Source of the DNA: Rhizobium sp. Q54
GTDB taxonomy: Bacteria; Pseudomonadota; Alphaproteobacteria; Rhizobiales; Beijerinckiaceae
Assembly: GCA_945903655.1 (NCBI GenBank)
Contig: CAMDOY010000047.1
Coordinates: 1-14,876, forward strand
Length of the DNA: 14,876 bases
Direction of reading: 5' to 3'
Below are positions 5,724 to 12,940 of this stretch, piece after piece. Numbering within the stretch: the stretch's first letter is position 1; each line of letters starts with the position of its first letter. A model generated the notes under the pieces. It searched no databases. It worked only from the letters and a program-made list of their open reading frames with translations, and was not told where the DNA came from. The position numbers were made by a program, and so were the translations under genes.

Positions 5724-7820
5724 GTGGCGGACGTAGCTCTGACATCGACGGGATCTAACAGCGGCAAGGTCGCCAAGTCGCTCGTATTGCCTATTGCAGT
5801 GATCGCGCTCATCATGATGATGGTGGTCCCGGTGCCGCCATTGCTTCTGGATATCTTCTTCACTGTGAATATCGTGCTGGGCTTGGCCATTCTCATGGCG
5901 AGCTTGAACACTTTTCGCCCGCTGGACTTCTCCTCCTTTCCAACCGTCCTGCTCTTCGCGACCATTCTGCGCCTGGCGCTCAACGTGGCCTCCACGCGCG
6001 TGATTCTGGCGAACGGTCATTCAGGTACAGATGCCGCTGGTCAGGTTATTAAAGCCTTTGGCGAATTCATCACCGGCGGCAATTTCGCCATCGGCATTCT
6101 CGTCTTTCTTATCTTGGTCACCATCAACCTGTTGGTGATCGTGAAAGGCACAGGCCGCGTGTCGGAAGTGGCCGCCCGCTTCACCCTGGACGCCATGCCC
6201 GGCAAACAAATGGCGATCGACGCCGAGTTGAACGCCGGCCTGTTGACGCCTGAAGAAGCCAAAATTCGTCGCGAATTGGTCACAAGAGAGTCTGATTTCT
6301 ACGGCTCCATGGACGGCGCTACGAAATTCGTCAAAGGCGACGCCGTCGCTGGTCTTTTGATCCTGGGCATCAACGTGATCGGCGGACTTGTGGTCGGACT
6401 GATGTTTCACGATCTCTCCTTCTCTCGCGCCTTGAAGGTTTATACAACTCTGGCCGTTGGCGACGGCCTTGTGGCGCAGATCCCGTCTCTGCTTCTCTCG
6501 CTCGCCACCGCCGTCATCGTCACCCGCGACTCCTCGGGACATGACCTGACGGATCGCATGATGCGTCAATTGGGCGGCTTTCGCGCCTGGTATCCTGTCG
6601 CAGGCATTCTCTGTCTCTTTGGGCTCGTGCCAGGCATGCCGACGACGCTGTTTCTGGGCGCAGGAATGGTCTCTGGCGCGATCGCCTGGATCTCCTCTCG
6701 CGCCCAGAAGGATCAAGAGCAAGCGGTAGTGGACGCAGGGATCGCAGCAGAAGCCCTGGAGGCGGAGGGCGAGAAAGAGGGACAGCTCTCCATCGAAGAC
6801 GTCTCCAGCCGCACCCAACTTCTGCTGGAGGTGGGCTATGGCCTCATTCCCCTGCTTGAGGATGATAGCAAGAGCTCGTTGGTCACCCGCATTACAGGCA
6901 TCCGAAAACAGGCCTCCCGTGATTGCGGCTTCATTGTTCCGGCTGTGCGCATTCGTGACAATCTCTCTCTTGAGCCAAATGGCTATCGCGTGACCATTGG
7001 CGGCGTCATCCTCGCCGACGACCGTGTGCAGCCTGGAAAACTCCTGGCTATCCAGGGCGGCAAGAGTAACGTCGTGTTGCGTGGCGAGACGGTCAAGGAT
7101 CCGACATTCGGGCTTGATGCGATATGGGTGGAGCCGCAAGAGCGTGCGCGCGCCCAGGCCGCCAGCTACACGGTGGTTGACGCAAGCACGGTGATCGCAA
7201 CCCACTTCAACCAACTGCTTCGTCAGAACGCCGGCGACCTCCTGAGCCAAGACGAGGTTCAGGCCCTGTTGGATCATGTTGCGAAGTCATCGCCCAATCT
7301 GGTCAGCGGTCTGGTGCCAAAAGTGATCGCGCTGAGCATTCTGACGCGTGTCCTCAAGTTGCTTCTCGCGGATCAGATTTCAATCAGCGACATGCATCGC
7401 ATTCTCGAATGCCTCGCCAGTGAGAAGAACCGTGAGGTCGAAGATCTGGTTGACGCCGTTCGCGTGGCGCTCGGACCCATCATCATCCAACGGGTCTGCG
7501 GGCCCAAGGAAGCGCTCTCCGTGGTCACCCTCGACCCAGGCCTCGAGCAAATCATCGTCCAGAACTCTCGTGCGGCGGGCACCGGCGCCAGCATGATCGA
7601 GCCCAGCCTTGGCCGCAAACTCATTGAGTCCTTCCAGGAGCAGTCGCGCGTCCTTGCGGAAGACAACAAGACCCTGGTCGTCGTGACCAGCCCCTTGATG
7701 CGCCGTGACCTCGCCGTACTCGTTCGCCAGGCGGCTCCGGATGCGCTCACGCTCAGCTTCCGTGAAATTCCAGAAACAAAACGTATCACCGTCGTCGCCG
7801 TAATCGGCGGCTCGGATTGA
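5724..7820 (+). CDS. flhA: FlhA, flagellar export gate protein
   Basis: FlhA forms the nonameric ring of the flagellar type III export gate; its cytoplasmic domain docks chaperone-substrate complexes and its channel uses the proton motive force. The product is 698 residues, the normal length. The N-terminal membrane domain (about 20-325) carries several helices and the FHIPEP-type cytoplasmic loop (GRVSEVAARFTLDAMPGKQM, 144-163), followed by KFVKGDAVAG (201-210), whose Asp matches the functionally essential loop acid of FlhA. A charged linker (about 325-360) leads to the large C-terminal domain, which ends LSFREIPETKRITVVAVIGG. The GTG start has GGAG about seven bases upstream. First gene of a four-gene unit: flhF begins 13 bases after the stop. 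A consensus sigma-54 promoter lies in the upstream divergent region. Confidence 0.97.
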   Translation: MADVALTSTGSNSGKVAKSLVLPIAVIALIMMMVVPVPPLLLDIFFTVNIVLGLAILMASLNTFRPLDFSSFPTVLLFATILRLALNVASTRVILANGHSGTDAAGQVIKAFGEFITGGNFAIGILVFLILVTINLLVIVKGTGRVSEVAARFTLDAMPGKQMAIDAELNAGLLTPEEAKIRRELVTRESDFYGSMDGATKFVKGDAVAGLLILGINVIGGLVVGLMFHDLSFSRALKVYTTLAVGDGLVAQIPSLLLSLATAVIVTRDSSGHDLTDRMMRQLGGFRAWYPVAGILCLFGLVPGMPTTLFLGAGMVSGAIAWISSRAQKDQEQAVVDAGIAAEALEAEGEKEGQLSIEDVSSRTQLLLEVGYGLIPLLEDDSKSSLVTRITGIRKQASRDCGFIVPAVRIRDNLSLEPNGYRVTIGGVILADDRVQPGKLLAIQGGKSNVVLRGETVKDPTFGLDAIWVEPQERARAQAASYTVVDASTVIATHFNQLLRQNAGDLLSQDEVQALLDHVAKSSPNLVSGLVPKVIALSILTRVLKLLLADQISISDMHRILECLASEKNREVEDLVDAVRVALGPIIIQRVCGPKEALSVVTLDPGLEQIIVQNSRAAGTGASMIEPSLGRKLIESFQEQSRVLAEDNKTLVVVTSPLMRRDLAVLVRQAAPDALTLSFREIPETKRITVVAVIGGSD

Positions 7821-7833
7821 AAGGATCGCGCAG

Positions 7834-9030
7834 ATGATGAACCGCATGAAAGTGTTCGCCGCTGACAGCGTCGAAGCAATGGCTAAAATCACCAAGGAAC
7901 TAGGCAACGAAGCCCGCATCTACTCGACGCGTCGCGTCAACGGCGGCATCGAAATCATCGCCGGCACCGGAGACGCCGACGAAGACACCCATGAAACGTT
8001 GCAGCGGAGCTTGCCGCCAAACCCGAAAGCAAAGGCGCAGGCCGATTTCGCCGCCCTGCTGGCCAGCGCGCGGGAACTCGCGCGTTATGGTGAGCGCGCC
8101 TCCAAATCGACGGAGCGCGTTCAGCCGCCGCCCCTCGATCACATTCCCGAACGAACTGCGGAGCCAGCTCCGCCTCCACCACCACACCCATCGTTCGATG
8201 AAGAGCGGATGGCGTCGATTGAAAATACGGTGACAGAGATCAAATCCATGCTCAGCGCCGGGTTGATGACGCATGCGCTTTCCATGGCGGGCGCATCGCC
8301 TGAGCTCATCGCCATCTACCTCGCGCAATCCGGCGCCTATGAACAACCGAATGCGGATGCGAAGTTCGGCGCCTTCCTGGCGAAACGGCTGATTTACCCC
8401 GATGCCGACAAGTTCTTGAGCACGCCAAAAGTCATTCTTGCTTTGGGTCCCTCAGGCGCGGGCAAGACCACTTTGCTAGCGCAGATGATCGCGCGCCTCA
8501 GGATGAACGACCCTAATGCACGCGTGACGCTGGTGAACGCCCATTCAAGCAGATTTGGCGCAGCCGAAGATCTGCGCGCCTATGGTCGCATTCTCGATAC
8601 GCCGACCATCGATATCGAGCATCCCGACGAATTGGTGGAGTTCACCAGGGGCATCGACCAGCGCATCTATATTTTCGTGGACATGCCAAGCGCCCCCGAC
8701 GAATGCGCCCGCATCAGCGCCGCTCTGGAGGAAAACGCTGAATATCTCGCCCCCATCACGAGAATTGGCGTCATCCCAGCCAACCTGTCGCAGGAGGCGG
8801 CCATGGGTGTTCTTGATCGCTACCATGACCTGGAGGCCATCGCGATTACAAAGCTTTCGGAAGGAAATCCAACGGCTTCCATGCTGGGCAAACTTAGCCT
8901 TCGCAATGCGAGGGTTGCTTTTCTGTCCCATACTTCGCACATTACCCGTGGCTTGTCTGAACCCAGAGCAGAGGACCTCGATCAGCTTATTCGCGGCGCC
9001 CTTCTTCCAACCGCTTCCGTAGAGGTTTGA
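7834..9030 (+). CDS. flhF: FlhF, polar flagellar placement SRP-type GTPase with altered G motifs
   Basis: FlhF is an SRP-family GTPase that marks the pole where the flagellum is built. The product is 398 residues with the typical three parts: an N-terminal FlhF module (MKVFAADSVEAMAKITKELG, then EARIYSTRR), a Pro-rich basic linker (about 55-125), and the NG-type GTPase (about 126-390). The P-loop is intact (GPSGAGKT, 205-212), and the following helix FGAAEDLRAYGRIL (241-254) is characteristic. Other motifs are changed: the usual DTYR is NAHSSR (235-240), the DTAG of G3 is DMPS (283-286), and the TKLD of G4 is TKLS (339-342), losing the Asp that reads guanine. AAGGA at 7821-7825 sets the start eight bases downstream. 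It is co-transcribed with flhA and flhG; the flhG ribosome binding site lies in its last codons. Confidence 0.9.
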   Translation: MMNRMKVFAADSVEAMAKITKELGNEARIYSTRRVNGGIEIIAGTGDADEDTHETLQRSLPPNPKAKAQADFAALLASARELARYGERASKSTERVQPPPLDHIPERTAEPAPPPPPHPSFDEERMASIENTVTEIKSMLSAGLMTHALSMAGASPELIAIYLAQSGAYEQPNADAKFGAFLAKRLIYPDADKFLSTPKVILALGPSGAGKTTLLAQMIARLRMNDPNARVTLVNAHSSRFGAAEDLRAYGRILDTPTIDIEHPDELVEFTRGIDQRIYIFVDMPSAPDECARISAALEENAEYLAPITRIGVIPANLSQEAAMGVLDRYHDLEAIAITKLSEGNPTASMLGKLSLRNARVAFLSHTSHITRGLSEPRAEDLDQLIRGALLPTASVEV

Positions 9031-9035
9031 CTGCA

Positions 9036-9866
9036 ATGACAAAATCAATTCAAAAAGGTCAGGCCATCGCCATCACGAGCGGCAAAGGCGGCGTCGGCAA
9101 AACCAATATCGCAGTTAACCTAGCGCTGGCGCTCTGCAAGCTTGGCAAGCGCGTCGTCCTGTTCGATGCGGATCTGTCGTTGTCGAACGCCTATATCATG
9201 ATGGGTCTCAGCCCCAAGCAGACCATCGTGGACGCTCTGGAGGCGGATCTACCTCTCAGCCAGGTCTGCACCGAGGGTCCCTTGGGGCTCAAGCTCATCT
9301 CGGGGGGTAGCGGGCTCAATGAATTGATGAACATGTCGGTCAAAAGCCGTCATCGCATCATTCGCTCGCTGCGCGAACTCTCAACCGAATGCGATTACCT
9401 TGTCGTCGATACGGCCGCCGGCATTGAGGACAATGTTCTCGATTTCGTATTCGCCTGCAACCGCGTTCTCGTGGTTGTCGTGGGCGAGCCTGCCGCCTTT
9501 ATCGACGCCTACGCCTGCATCAAGGTGTTAAGCCAATTCGGGCGCGTGACGCATTTCGACATCGTCGTGAATCTGGCGCGAGACGAAGCACACGGAAAAG
9601 ACGTTTTCAAAAGGTTCAAGGGCATCGTTGATCGCTTCCTGACCGCCAATCTCTATCACGCCGCGACCATCCCCGAAGACGAGCATCTTCTGGCCAGCAT
9701 CAACAACTGTGTTCCTCCGATCATTTCAGCTCCGGACTCGAAGGCGGCGAACGCCCTTGAAAGTCTGAGCAGTATGATCGCGGGCCCTCAGGCGACCCCC
9801 ATCAACGAGGACGACGACATGTTTTTCTCGCGGGGTGGAATCGTCCCGCAAGGAGCCATTCAATGA
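9036..9866 (+). CDS. flhG: FlhG (FleN), MinD-like ATPase controlling flagellar number
   Basis: FlhG is a ParA/MinD-family ATPase that limits flagellar number, by acting on FlhF and, in polar flagellates, on the FleQ-type activator. The product is 276 residues. It has the deviant Walker A motif KGGVGKT (17-23), Walker A' FDADLSLSN (43-51; usually DADLGLAN), and Walker B with following residues LVVDTAAGI (122-130). The later IVVNLARDE (176-184) fits the FlhG 'VVN.....' strand. A TTG at 9027 is in frame, but AGAGG at 9021-9025 is too close to it and sits ten bases before the ATG at 9036, so the ATG is preferred. With that start the N-terminus is very short and lacks the DQAxxLR motif many FlhG proteins carry before the P-loop. 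Its stop overlaps the fliA start (ATGA). Confidence 0.9.
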   Translation: MTKSIQKGQAIAITSGKGGVGKTNIAVNLALALCKLGKRVVLFDADLSLSNAYIMMGLSPKQTIVDALEADLPLSQVCTEGPLGLKLISGGSGLNELMNMSVKSRHRIIRSLRELSTECDYLVVDTAAGIEDNVLDFVFACNRVLVVVVGEPAAFIDAYACIKVLSQFGRVTHFDIVVNLARDEAHGKDVFKRFKGIVDRFLTANLYHAATIPEDEHLLASINNCVPPIISAPDSKAANALESLSSMIAGPQATPINEDDDMFFSRGGIVPQGAIQ

Positions 9867-10579
9867 CTATGGCCAGCGCATATGCGTCTCCTCCGAACAA
9901 CCAAGCGGAGATAGAGAAACGCATACGCACGCATATGCAACTCGTTCGCAAGATCGCCTGGCAAATTCATGGCCGGGTGAGGGACGTCTTCGAGATCGAC
10001 GACCTCATTCAGATCGGCATGCTGGCTTTGGTGGAGGCGGCGAAGCGCTTCCAGGACACAGGCCAGGCCAGCTTTACGAGCTACGCCGCTGTCCGCATCC
10101 GCGGGTCATTGACTGACCATTTGCGGAAAAACCTGACGCTGACGCGCCTTGGGGTTCAAAGACGCACGCAGATCGCCATGGCGGAAATTGCTGTCAAATC
10201 AGCCGGGGGCGACCCGGTCAACAGGGAGTTGGTGGCGGCCGAACTGGGCATCACCTTGAGCGAACTTCAAAGCTGGCGCGACAAGGCGTCCTCCGCCCCC
10301 AACAGATCGCTTGATGAAATCTATGACGATCATTCCGTCTGGTTCGCCGATGAGGGACACACGCCCGAAAGCGCTATTGTCGCCGACGAACTGCGCCAAA
10401 CGCTCGCCACCCACCTCAAACGCCTTAAGGAGCGCGAGGCCCTCGTGTTACAACTTTATTACGTCGAGGAACTGAACCTGGAGGAAATTAGCGAAGTTCT
10501 TTCCGTGACCGTTGGCCGCGTGTCCCAATTGAAAAAGGCGGCGCTGGCGCAACTGCGCACATGGATGCAGGAGGACTAA
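9863..10579 (+). CDS. fliA: FliA, flagellar sigma-28 factor
   Basis: FliA directs RNA polymerase to late flagellar and chemotaxis promoters and is held by FlgM. The product is 238 residues, the usual size. Region 2 runs from about 25 to 92 (DDLIQIGMLALVEAAKRF; then FTSYAAVRIRGSLTDHLRK, close to the FliA signature RIRGA..DELR). Region 3 covers about 95-140. Region 4 spans about 180-235 (LKEREALVLQLYYVEELN, then LEEISEVLSVTVGRVSQLKK). The ATG overlaps the flhG stop (ATGA at 9863-9866), with AAGGAG about seven bases before it. Its position at the end of flhA-flhF-flhG places it under the same sigma-54 promoter, as in Pseudomonas and Vibrio. Its antagonist flgM is in the divergent operon. No terminator hairpin is visible after its stop. 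Confidence 0.93.
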   Translation: MTMASAYASPPNNQAEIEKRIRTHMQLVRKIAWQIHGRVRDVFEIDDLIQIGMLALVEAAKRFQDTGQASFTSYAAVRIRGSLTDHLRKNLTLTRLGVQRRTQIAMAEIAVKSAGGDPVNRELVAAELGITLSELQSWRDKASSAPNRSLDEIYDDHSVWFADEGHTPESAIVADELRQTLATHLKRLKEREALVLQLYYVEELNLEEISEVLSVTVGRVSQLKKAALAQLRTWMQED

Positions 10580-10659
10580 AACGCACCAGGCCCCCACGAA
10601 CCCGGTCTGAAAAAAACCAGGAAAACAAAATTATTCCATGATTTCATTGATTTGAGTAA

Positions 10660-10675
10660 TGGCACAGGACTTGCT
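10660..10675 (+). promoter_or_regulatory. Sigma-54 promoter for the FlgE/F-like gene
   Basis: TGGCACAGGACTTGCT matches the sigma-54 core TGGCAC-N5-TTGCT exactly, with GG (10661-10662) and GC (10673-10674) ten bases apart. The expected transcription start is near 10686, about 43 bases before the ATG of the FlgE/F-like gene. Confidence 0.8.
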
Positions 10676-10685
10676 GCCACTCCAT

Positions 10686-10699
10686 TGGCACTGGTGCCA
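10686..10699. repeat. Inverted repeat TGGCAC-TG-GTGCCA at the expected transcription start
   Basis: This is a perfect 6+2+6 inverted repeat just downstream of the -12 element. Together with TGGCA (10660-10664) and TGCCA (10675-10679) it makes four related half-sites in 40 bases. It could be an operator or a short 5' hairpin upstream of the ribosome binding site. A chance occurrence is possible. Confidence 0.4.
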
Positions 10700-10728
10700 T
10701 GATACGGACTGCTGGAGACCCCTGTCCG

Positions 10729-11502
10729 ATGTTCCAAAAATCCCTTGCAGGCGTTATGGCCGTCTCCCGAGATATCGGCGTCGTTTCGAACAATATGGCC
10801 AACGCCATGTCCGTAGGTTTCAAACGATCCTCATCGCAATATTTCTCAACCAGCGGGTTGGACACCGGCGTCGTAAGCGTATCAGAGTCGCAGGGCCCTC
10901 TGAAAGCTACGCAAAGCGCGTTGGACTTCGCTCTCCTGGGAAGCGGCCATTTCGTCTTCAAGGATCCCAACGCCCTACCCGGCATGGACGCCTCACTGGT
11001 TTACAGCAGGGCAGGTCAACTCAAAGTGAGCCCCGAAGGGTACCTGATTGATGCCGCCGGGCGCCAACTGATGGGGCTCCCATCACCCAACAGCACCACT
11101 CCCATCGAGATCAACCTGCAGAAAATACCAGGGCTGGACCTGTCAAAGATCAGTAGCATCACGGCGGATCCATCGGGCGCACTGAATATCCTGAGCACGA
11201 ATGGGGTCACGATCAAAGCAGGTACCCTGGCTGTCGCTCGGTTCCCCAACGAACAAGGTTTGCGCGCTCAGGGCGGATCTACCGTGACTGAAACGGTCCG
11301 CTCTGGCCCGCCACTCTTCACACGCCCAGGCGCCAATGGCGCCGGTCTCTTGAAGCAAGGAATGCTTGAGCAGGCAAATGTGGACATAACCGTAGAGTTG
11401 CTGCGCATGATACAGCTGCAGCAAGCCTATAACGCAAACTCACGCGCACTTCAGACCGCCTCTGAAATATACCGCACAACCACAGAAACAATCTTGAGGT
11501 GA
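10729..11502 (+). CDS. Orphan FlgE/FlgF-family hook-basal body protein
   Basis: The product is 257 residues and belongs to the axial rod/hook family. Its N-terminus carries the family motif as VVSNNMANAMSVGFKRSSS (18-36), its middle has the signature LDFALLGSGHFVF and SRAGQLKVSPEGYLIDAAG, and its C-terminus has the second motif NVDITVELLRMIQLQQAYNA followed by NSRALQTASEIY. Length fits FlgF (about 245-260), but the N-terminal motif (SVGFKRS) is closer to FlgE, and the usual 'VGSGT...QxFTQG' segment is missing. Since flgB-flgC-flgD-flgE run together further right, a standard flgF would be expected after flgE, outside the window; this separate copy is more likely a paralogue. An ATG at 10699 lies upstream, but GGAG at 10714-10717 and family N-termini favour 10729. 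It has its own sigma-54 promoter. Confidence 0.75.
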   Translation: MFQKSLAGVMAVSRDIGVVSNNMANAMSVGFKRSSSQYFSTSGLDTGVVSVSESQGPLKATQSALDFALLGSGHFVFKDPNALPGMDASLVYSRAGQLKVSPEGYLIDAAGRQLMGLPSPNSTTPIEINLQKIPGLDLSKISSITADPSGALNILSTNGVTIKAGTLAVARFPNEQGLRAQGGSTVTETVRSGPPLFTRPGANGAGLLKQGMLEQANVDITVELLRMIQLQQAYNANSRALQTASEIYRTTTETILR

Positions 11503-11628
11503 TGCGCTTTTTGTTGATGGTTAATGAATAATTAAAAAAGAGTGGATTTGGTTAAGAGCCAACATTAAGCTGCCCCCTGCTCGGAGGTGGCCTACGCCGC
11601 CCGTGTACCCGGGCCGGAGTAGTGTGTC
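11503..11628 (+). other. Intergenic leader between the FlgE/F-like gene and an unknown gene
   Basis: This gap of 126 bases is AT-rich at its start and GC-rich at its end. It holds an imperfect inverted repeat TTGG-N7-CCAA at 11548-11562 and a small GC stem (GCCCG/CGGGC, 11599-11614) just before GGAG at 11615-11618. No sigma-54 or clear sigma-70/28 promoter and no convincing terminator are visible, so the following genes may be read through from upstream. Confidence 0.35.
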
Positions 11629-12087
11629 ATGGCTCTTGATTTTCCGCCGGTAGTAAGCGTACCCGCCATCAATCTGGGAAGAAATGCTGATCTTCGCACC
11701 TATTCGGTCCGTCAGATCAGCGATGCAGGCGCAGATTTCACACCGGAAGAGAAAGACCCTTCGGATACGCGTTACTCAGGGGAAACCTATGACGCAACCG
11801 TCGAAACAGAACTGCTTGCGCCAAACAAAAAGGGCTCATCCCCTGATGGTTGGGGCCCAAAAGGCCCCGGAACGCTTGCGGACTCGAAGTCATGGGATCA
11901 GTCGCGTCCTATCTACAACCCGCGCGGCGCACCTGCGGATGCAGCGCCAGCCCTCAGCCGACTTGAAGCACGAATATCCTTCGAGCCGCTCTATATGCAC
12001 AATTACGCAAGCACCCGCTATGCCTGCGTATCCTTCCTACCCTGGACCCCGGCGGACCGCCGCGCGAGGGTCGATCTGATGGTCTAA
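11629..12087 (+). CDS. Unknown protein in flagellar cluster, mostly disordered
   Basis: The product is 152 residues that I do not recognise. It begins MALDFPPVVSVPAINLGR and has a Pro/Gly/Asp/Lys-rich centre (about 35-110) that looks unstructured. A somewhat conserved-looking C-terminal part follows, LEARISFEPLYMHNYASTRY then ACVSFLPWTPADR. No signal peptide, membrane helix or catalytic motif is visible. The ATG follows GGAG at a spacing of about ten bases. The next gene begins nine bases after its stop, with that gene's ribosome binding site overlapping the stop region, so the two are coupled. It is the first of a three-gene group ending in fliL. Reality as a gene is supported by spacing, by the ribosome binding sites and by lack of a better ORF, not by homology. 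Confidence 0.6.
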   Translation: MALDFPPVVSVPAINLGRNADLRTYSVRQISDAGADFTPEEKDPSDTRYSGETYDATVETELLAPNKKGSSPDGWGPKGPGTLADSKSWDQSRPIYNPRGAPADAAPALSRLEARISFEPLYMHNYASTRYACVSFLPWTPADRRARVDLMV

Positions 12088-12096
12088 GGAAACAAA

Positions 12097-12309
12097 GTGA
12101 CCGAAGAAGAATTTCTCACAGCCCTCGAGAAATTGATGAAGCAATACCCGGCGTTCACGATGGATCGCGGCACAGTGACCGGCGATATCATCCTGCGAAG
12201 AAACGAACTGGGAAAAACAAGCGCTCGCGCACAAACCATGGCCGCCGCGTTCAAAAGCATCATGCGCAATGATACAAAGAAACCGCAGAGCGGTGGGGGC
12301 TGGGTTTAA
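12097..12309 (+). CDS. Small unknown protein upstream of fliL
   Basis: The product is 70 residues, initiated at a GTG (12097) with AAGGAAA overlapping the previous stop codon. It is basic and soluble. A helical N-terminus (TEEEFLTALEKLMKQYP) is followed by a short beta/turn piece (FTMDRGTVTGDIILRRNEL) and a Lys/Gly-rich tail. The stop TAA and the fliL ATG share a base (TAATG at 12307-12311), a strong sign of translational coupling with fliL. No family is recognised. The tight packing with fliL argues that it is a real gene with a flagellar role, but its function is unknown. Confidence 0.55.
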   Translation: MTEEEFLTALEKLMKQYPAFTMDRGTVTGDIILRRNELGKTSARAQTMAAAFKSIMRNDTKKPQSGGGWV

Positions 12310-12860
12310 TGGTGCCGAAAATAATTGCAGCGCTCAAGGCTTTCATTACAGGACCTTTTGCACTTTCACTTGGCATAGCTCTGCTGGTCGTCATCGGAAT
12401 CGCCATAGGCTCCCTCGTCGCTATAAAAATGGACGAGGCGGCGCTTCAAAAGCAGCAAGCCGCCAAGGTGGCTGCCGAAGCCGCCGCTAAACCACCGCCA
12501 CCACCGCAGCGGGTCGTGGACACCGACGACGGCCCAAACCCGTTCGAACCCCTCTACGTTTCACTGGGTGAAGAAATTCTCTCCCCACTGCCGGGCAGAG
12601 CACGCGTGCTCTTGATCGAACTTGAACTCGTGACCATGAGAGGCAAACTCTCTGAAGACCTCCTCAAGGAAAAGCGCATACCCTTGCGGGCCCAGGCCCT
12701 CTCAATCCTTTCCGAACTGACGGTAGCTGAGGCCCAAGCTGAAGACGCACAACAAAAAATCGCCGACAAGATCATGCAGGCCATCAACAAGACGCTAAAA
12801 AACAATCTCAACGTGGCGCCGGTTCAGCAGGTCCTCATAAAGCGCTACTACGTTCAGTAA
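12309..12860 (+). CDS. fliL: FliL, flagellar basal-body/stator-associated membrane protein
   Basis: FliL is a single-pass inner-membrane protein that rings the stator units and supports torque. The product is 183 residues. It has one transmembrane helix at about 18-40 (ALSLGIALLVVIGIAIGSLV), a Lys/Ala/Pro-rich linker with PPPPP (about 45-75), and the periplasmic stomatin-like FliL domain (about 78-183): FEPLYVSLGEEILSPLPG, then ARVLLIELELVTMRG, then RIPLRAQALSILSELTVAE, ending NVAPVQQVLIKRYYVQ. The end fits the FliL pattern 'V..V.f..f..Q'. Its ATG overlaps the preceding stop by one base. In many bacteria fliL lies with fliM/fliN; here it stands with two unknown genes upstream of flgB, an unusual place. 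A likely intrinsic terminator follows. Confidence 0.82.
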   Translation: MVPKIIAALKAFITGPFALSLGIALLVVIGIAIGSLVAIKMDEAALQKQQAAKVAAEAAAKPPPPPQRVVDTDDGPNPFEPLYVSLGEEILSPLPGRARVLLIELELVTMRGKLSEDLLKEKRIPLRAQALSILSELTVAEAQAEDAQQKIADKIMQAINKTLKNNLNVAPVQQVLIKRYYVQ

Positions 12861-12874
12861 GCGATTGTTTTTTT
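12843..12874 (+). terminator. Likely intrinsic terminator after fliL
   Basis: CGCTACT-ACGTTC-AGTA(A)GCG forms a seven-pair stem with one bulged A, spanning the fliL stop codon. It is followed closely by a run of seven Ts (12868-12874). Fold is modest in GC, but the stem plus U-tract layout is classic. Confidence 0.5.
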
Positions 12875-12888
12875 GTAAATTTGAAGAG

Positions 12889-12904
12889 TGGCACGAAGAT
12901 TGCT
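12889..12904 (+). promoter_or_regulatory. Sigma-54 promoter for flgB-flgC-flgD-flgE
   Basis: TGGCACGAAGATTGCT is a perfect match to TGGCACG-N4-TTGCW, with GG (12890-12891) and GC (12902-12903) ten bases apart. It lies 36 bases before the flgB ATG and just after the fliL terminator. Confidence 0.88.
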
Positions 12905-12940
12905 GGGTGATGAGAGTTCCATATAGGACTCGTCACCGAA

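Noticed and set aside
6021..7277. Minus-strand ORF of 418 codons inside flhA
   Set aside because: It is entirely antisense to flhA, with a His/Asp/Gln-rich composition typical of the complementary frame; no motif or start signal.
10729..11502. Naming this gene flgF outright
   Set aside because: Its N-terminal motif is FlgE-like and the regular flgBCDE order makes a standard flgF more likely beyond the window, so no symbol was given.
11503..11628. Sigma-54 promoter for the unknown gene at 11629
   Set aside because: No GG-N10-GC pair with a TGGC/TTGC context was found in the gap, and no clear -35/-10 pair either.
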